DNA of 32,149 nucleotides from Treponema sp. (lineage in GTDB: Bacteria; Spirochaetota; Spirochaetia; Treponematales; Treponemataceae). Position numbers and translations under genes: made by a program. Where the stretch lies: contig JAGAZO010000014.1 in assembly GCA_017940005.1 (NCBI GenBank), forward strand, positions 1-32,149, written 5' to 3'. Below, in pieces: positions 31,038-32,149 of this stretch (within the stretch, counting starts at the first letter, position 1; every line of letters begins with the position of its first letter). The notes beneath the pieces are model-generated. The model saw only the letters and a list, made by a program, of their open reading frames with translations, was not told the origin of the DNA and made no database searches.

Positions 31038-32149
31038 TTACTGATATACACGTATAGAAACGCTTCTTAACTGCACCTCTTCACTCGAGTCTCCTTTTGC
31101 CGCTACGTCCGCCATAACAGGACGGCGAACTACCATGCGCTCTTGTGCAATACCGCTTGTGTCGCGCAAATAATTTACGATTGCCCAGCTTCGTATAATC
31201 GCGAGCTCTAATTGTGAATCAACTGAATAATATGGAGCAGCAGAGCCGACAACAGCTATCTTTGTATCAGGATATTTTTTGAGCAGTTCGGCAAGCGTAT
31301 CAAGCTGCATTTTAGCTTCATCTGTTAAAAGCGCTTTTTCAGCATCGAATAAAATGACAAAATTATTTGAAAGCAAAAATGGTACTTCTTCGCGTATTTC
31401 TTTTTCAATAACTTTTTCTACTTCAACAGTTTTCTCTACAATTGTTTCTACTTCTTTTTCTACTACCGTTTCTACTTCTTTTATTTCAACCACATTTTTT
31501 ACCAAAGGATGCAGTATATTGTGTACGATTTTTCCAGGATATACAGTAAGCGCCAGATTGACACCTGGCAACGGAATGATACCACCAGTTTCCCAAATAC
31601 ATTCGATTGTACCATTTACACGCAGTTCAATCGCTTTCCGATACAAGTTGACACCCGCACCAAGTTTTCCCGAAAAAATAAAACCGTGTCCACGTGTAGT
31701 CATAAGATTGCCACGAATTAAATCAAGCACAGTGTCGTAATGGTCAATATGTGCAAAATACACGCCCGCACCAACGGCAACATCAAGAGAAAGCCATGAA
31801 AGCGGCATAAATTCATATCCACTAAAAAATTGCATGGGATATATGTCGAGCGAGCGTACTATCTGATTCGTTCCAGAAACAACACTGTGCCCAGCTTCTA
31901 CATACAGCGGAAATGAATGCGTGTGCGTATGAAATAATGCATAACCTGCGGCCAGACGCCAGCCAGGTTTTGGCACAACATAGTCTTGCAGCGATGCAAC
32001 AGCAAAATTTTGTTGTACCGCGCCAGAAATAAAAAGATTTGTATACCATGGTGATACTTCATGGTCAACAGGCTGTGTAACAATAAAAAATGGCGTAACA
32101 AGAAAGAAAAAGAGAAATGTTATTATTCTTCTATAGTAATATATATATA
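31038..32149 (-). CDS. OmpA-type outer membrane protein, 5' end outside the window
   Basis: The frame is open to the right edge, so at least 369 codons are present. Upstream of the internal GTG at 31976 the frame continues into a signal-peptide-like stretch (RRIITFLFFFLVTPFF), and the true start lies beyond 32149. The N-terminal 200 residues are beta-strand rich (a small barrel). A Glu/Val/Lys coiled-coil linker with repeated VEKEVE follows. The last 120 residues are an OmpA-like domain (NNFVILFDAEKALL, IIRSWAIVNYL). The usual GHTD peptidoglycan-binding Asp is replaced by GSAAP. It is the first visible gene of the three-gene surface operon. A link between envelope and peptidoglycan is likely by family. 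Confidence 0.85.
   Translation of the reverse strand, partial: YIYYYRRIITFLFFFLVTPFFIVTQPVDHEVSPWYTNLFISGAVQQNFAVASLQDYVVPKPGWRLAAGYALFHTHTHSFPLYVEAGHSVVSGTNQIVRSLDIYPMQFFSGYEFMPLSWLSLDVAVGAGVYFAHIDHYDTVLDLIRGNLMTTRGHGFIFSGKLGAGVNLYRKAIELRVNGTIECIWETGGIIPLPGVNLALTVYPGKIVHNILHPLVKNVVEIKEVETVVEKEVETIVEKTVEVEKVIEKEIREEVPFLLSNNFVILFDAEKALLTDEAKMQLDTLAELLKKYPDTKIAVVGSAAPYYSVDSQLELAIIRSWAIVNYLRDTSGIAQERMVVRRPVMADVAAKGDSSEEVQLRSVSIRVYQ

Noticed and set aside
1..32149. Sigma-54 (-24/-12) promoters near the rpoN cluster
   Set aside because: TGGCAC words near 2272, 4489, 5896, 8526, 8961 and elsewhere are not followed by TTGC at the right spacing.
1..32149. CRISPR arrays, insertion sequences, prophage genes or tRNA genes
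   Set aside because: The repeats found are few, degenerate and unevenly spaced. No transposase, integrase or tRNA cloverleaf was seen.

Overview
The window looks like a chromosomal segment of a Treponema-type spirochaete of moderate GC content. The reasons are the 5' end of a 16S rRNA gene at the left edge, spirochaete-style lipoprotein signal peptides (FMSC, VISC, LVGC lipoboxes), an HPr/HPr-kinase pair beside rpoN, a SUMF1-domain lipoprotein and an OmpA-type outer membrane protein. The species cannot be named from the sequence. There is no prophage, CRISPR array, transposase or tRNA. Only the rRNA gene and the rightmost gene are cut by the window edges.

Layout. 1-330: start of a 16S rRNA gene (- strand), its leader and two promoters. 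520-3861: cytidylate-kinase-like protein (-), Nudix hydrolase (+), and a two-gene lipoprotein/LysM operon (-) with a clear terminator. 4002-7442: PC4/YdbC-like ssDNA-binding protein (+), radA (-) and a DUF1015 protein (-). 7562-12524 is a regulatory and replication run on +: rpoN, a 26-codon upstream ORF, a ribosome hibernation factor, hprK, ptsH, lexA, holA. 12620-15574 (-): stand-alone AICAR transformylase, a 76-aa orphan, NADP-type glutamate dehydrogenase. 15738-20066: four-domain S1 protein (+), small glycogen-binding-domain protein (-), metK, nth and an MscS channel (+). 20171-24917 (-): phosphohexomutase, a membrane-anchored TPR protein with an Mrr-like tail, and a translationally coupled Lrp/AsnC regulator-aminotransferase pair. 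25217-32149 (-): a surface-protein operon of an OmpA-type protein (5' end outside the window), a 1514-aa lipoprotein with a beta-helix, and a SUMF1-domain lipoprotein.

How genes work together. rpoN, hpf, hprK and ptsH resemble the sigma-54/nitrogen-PTS cluster of proteobacteria, but with the HPr serine kinase. Here HPr is probably a regulatory phosphoprotein. lexA, radA, nth and holA give a DNA repair and replication theme. The Lrp-like gene and its aminotransferase form an amino-acid-responsive unit with a long, structured leader.

The most interesting pattern is at gene starts. Most genes have a good Shine-Dalgarno sequence. rpoN, hprK, the S1-protein gene and the phosphohexomutase have none. 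Instead a -10 hexamer (usually 17 nt after a -35) ends 6-7 nt before the ATG, which predicts leaderless mRNAs. The DUF1015 gene is close to this, with a predicted 3-4 nt leader. Other points worth a look are a Cys-containing upstream ORF whose stop codon abuts the hpf start, repeat-rich spacers before radA and before the Lrp gene, a partial copy of the 3' end of holA just after its stop codon, and a TPR-Mrr fusion that seems to lack the nuclease active site.
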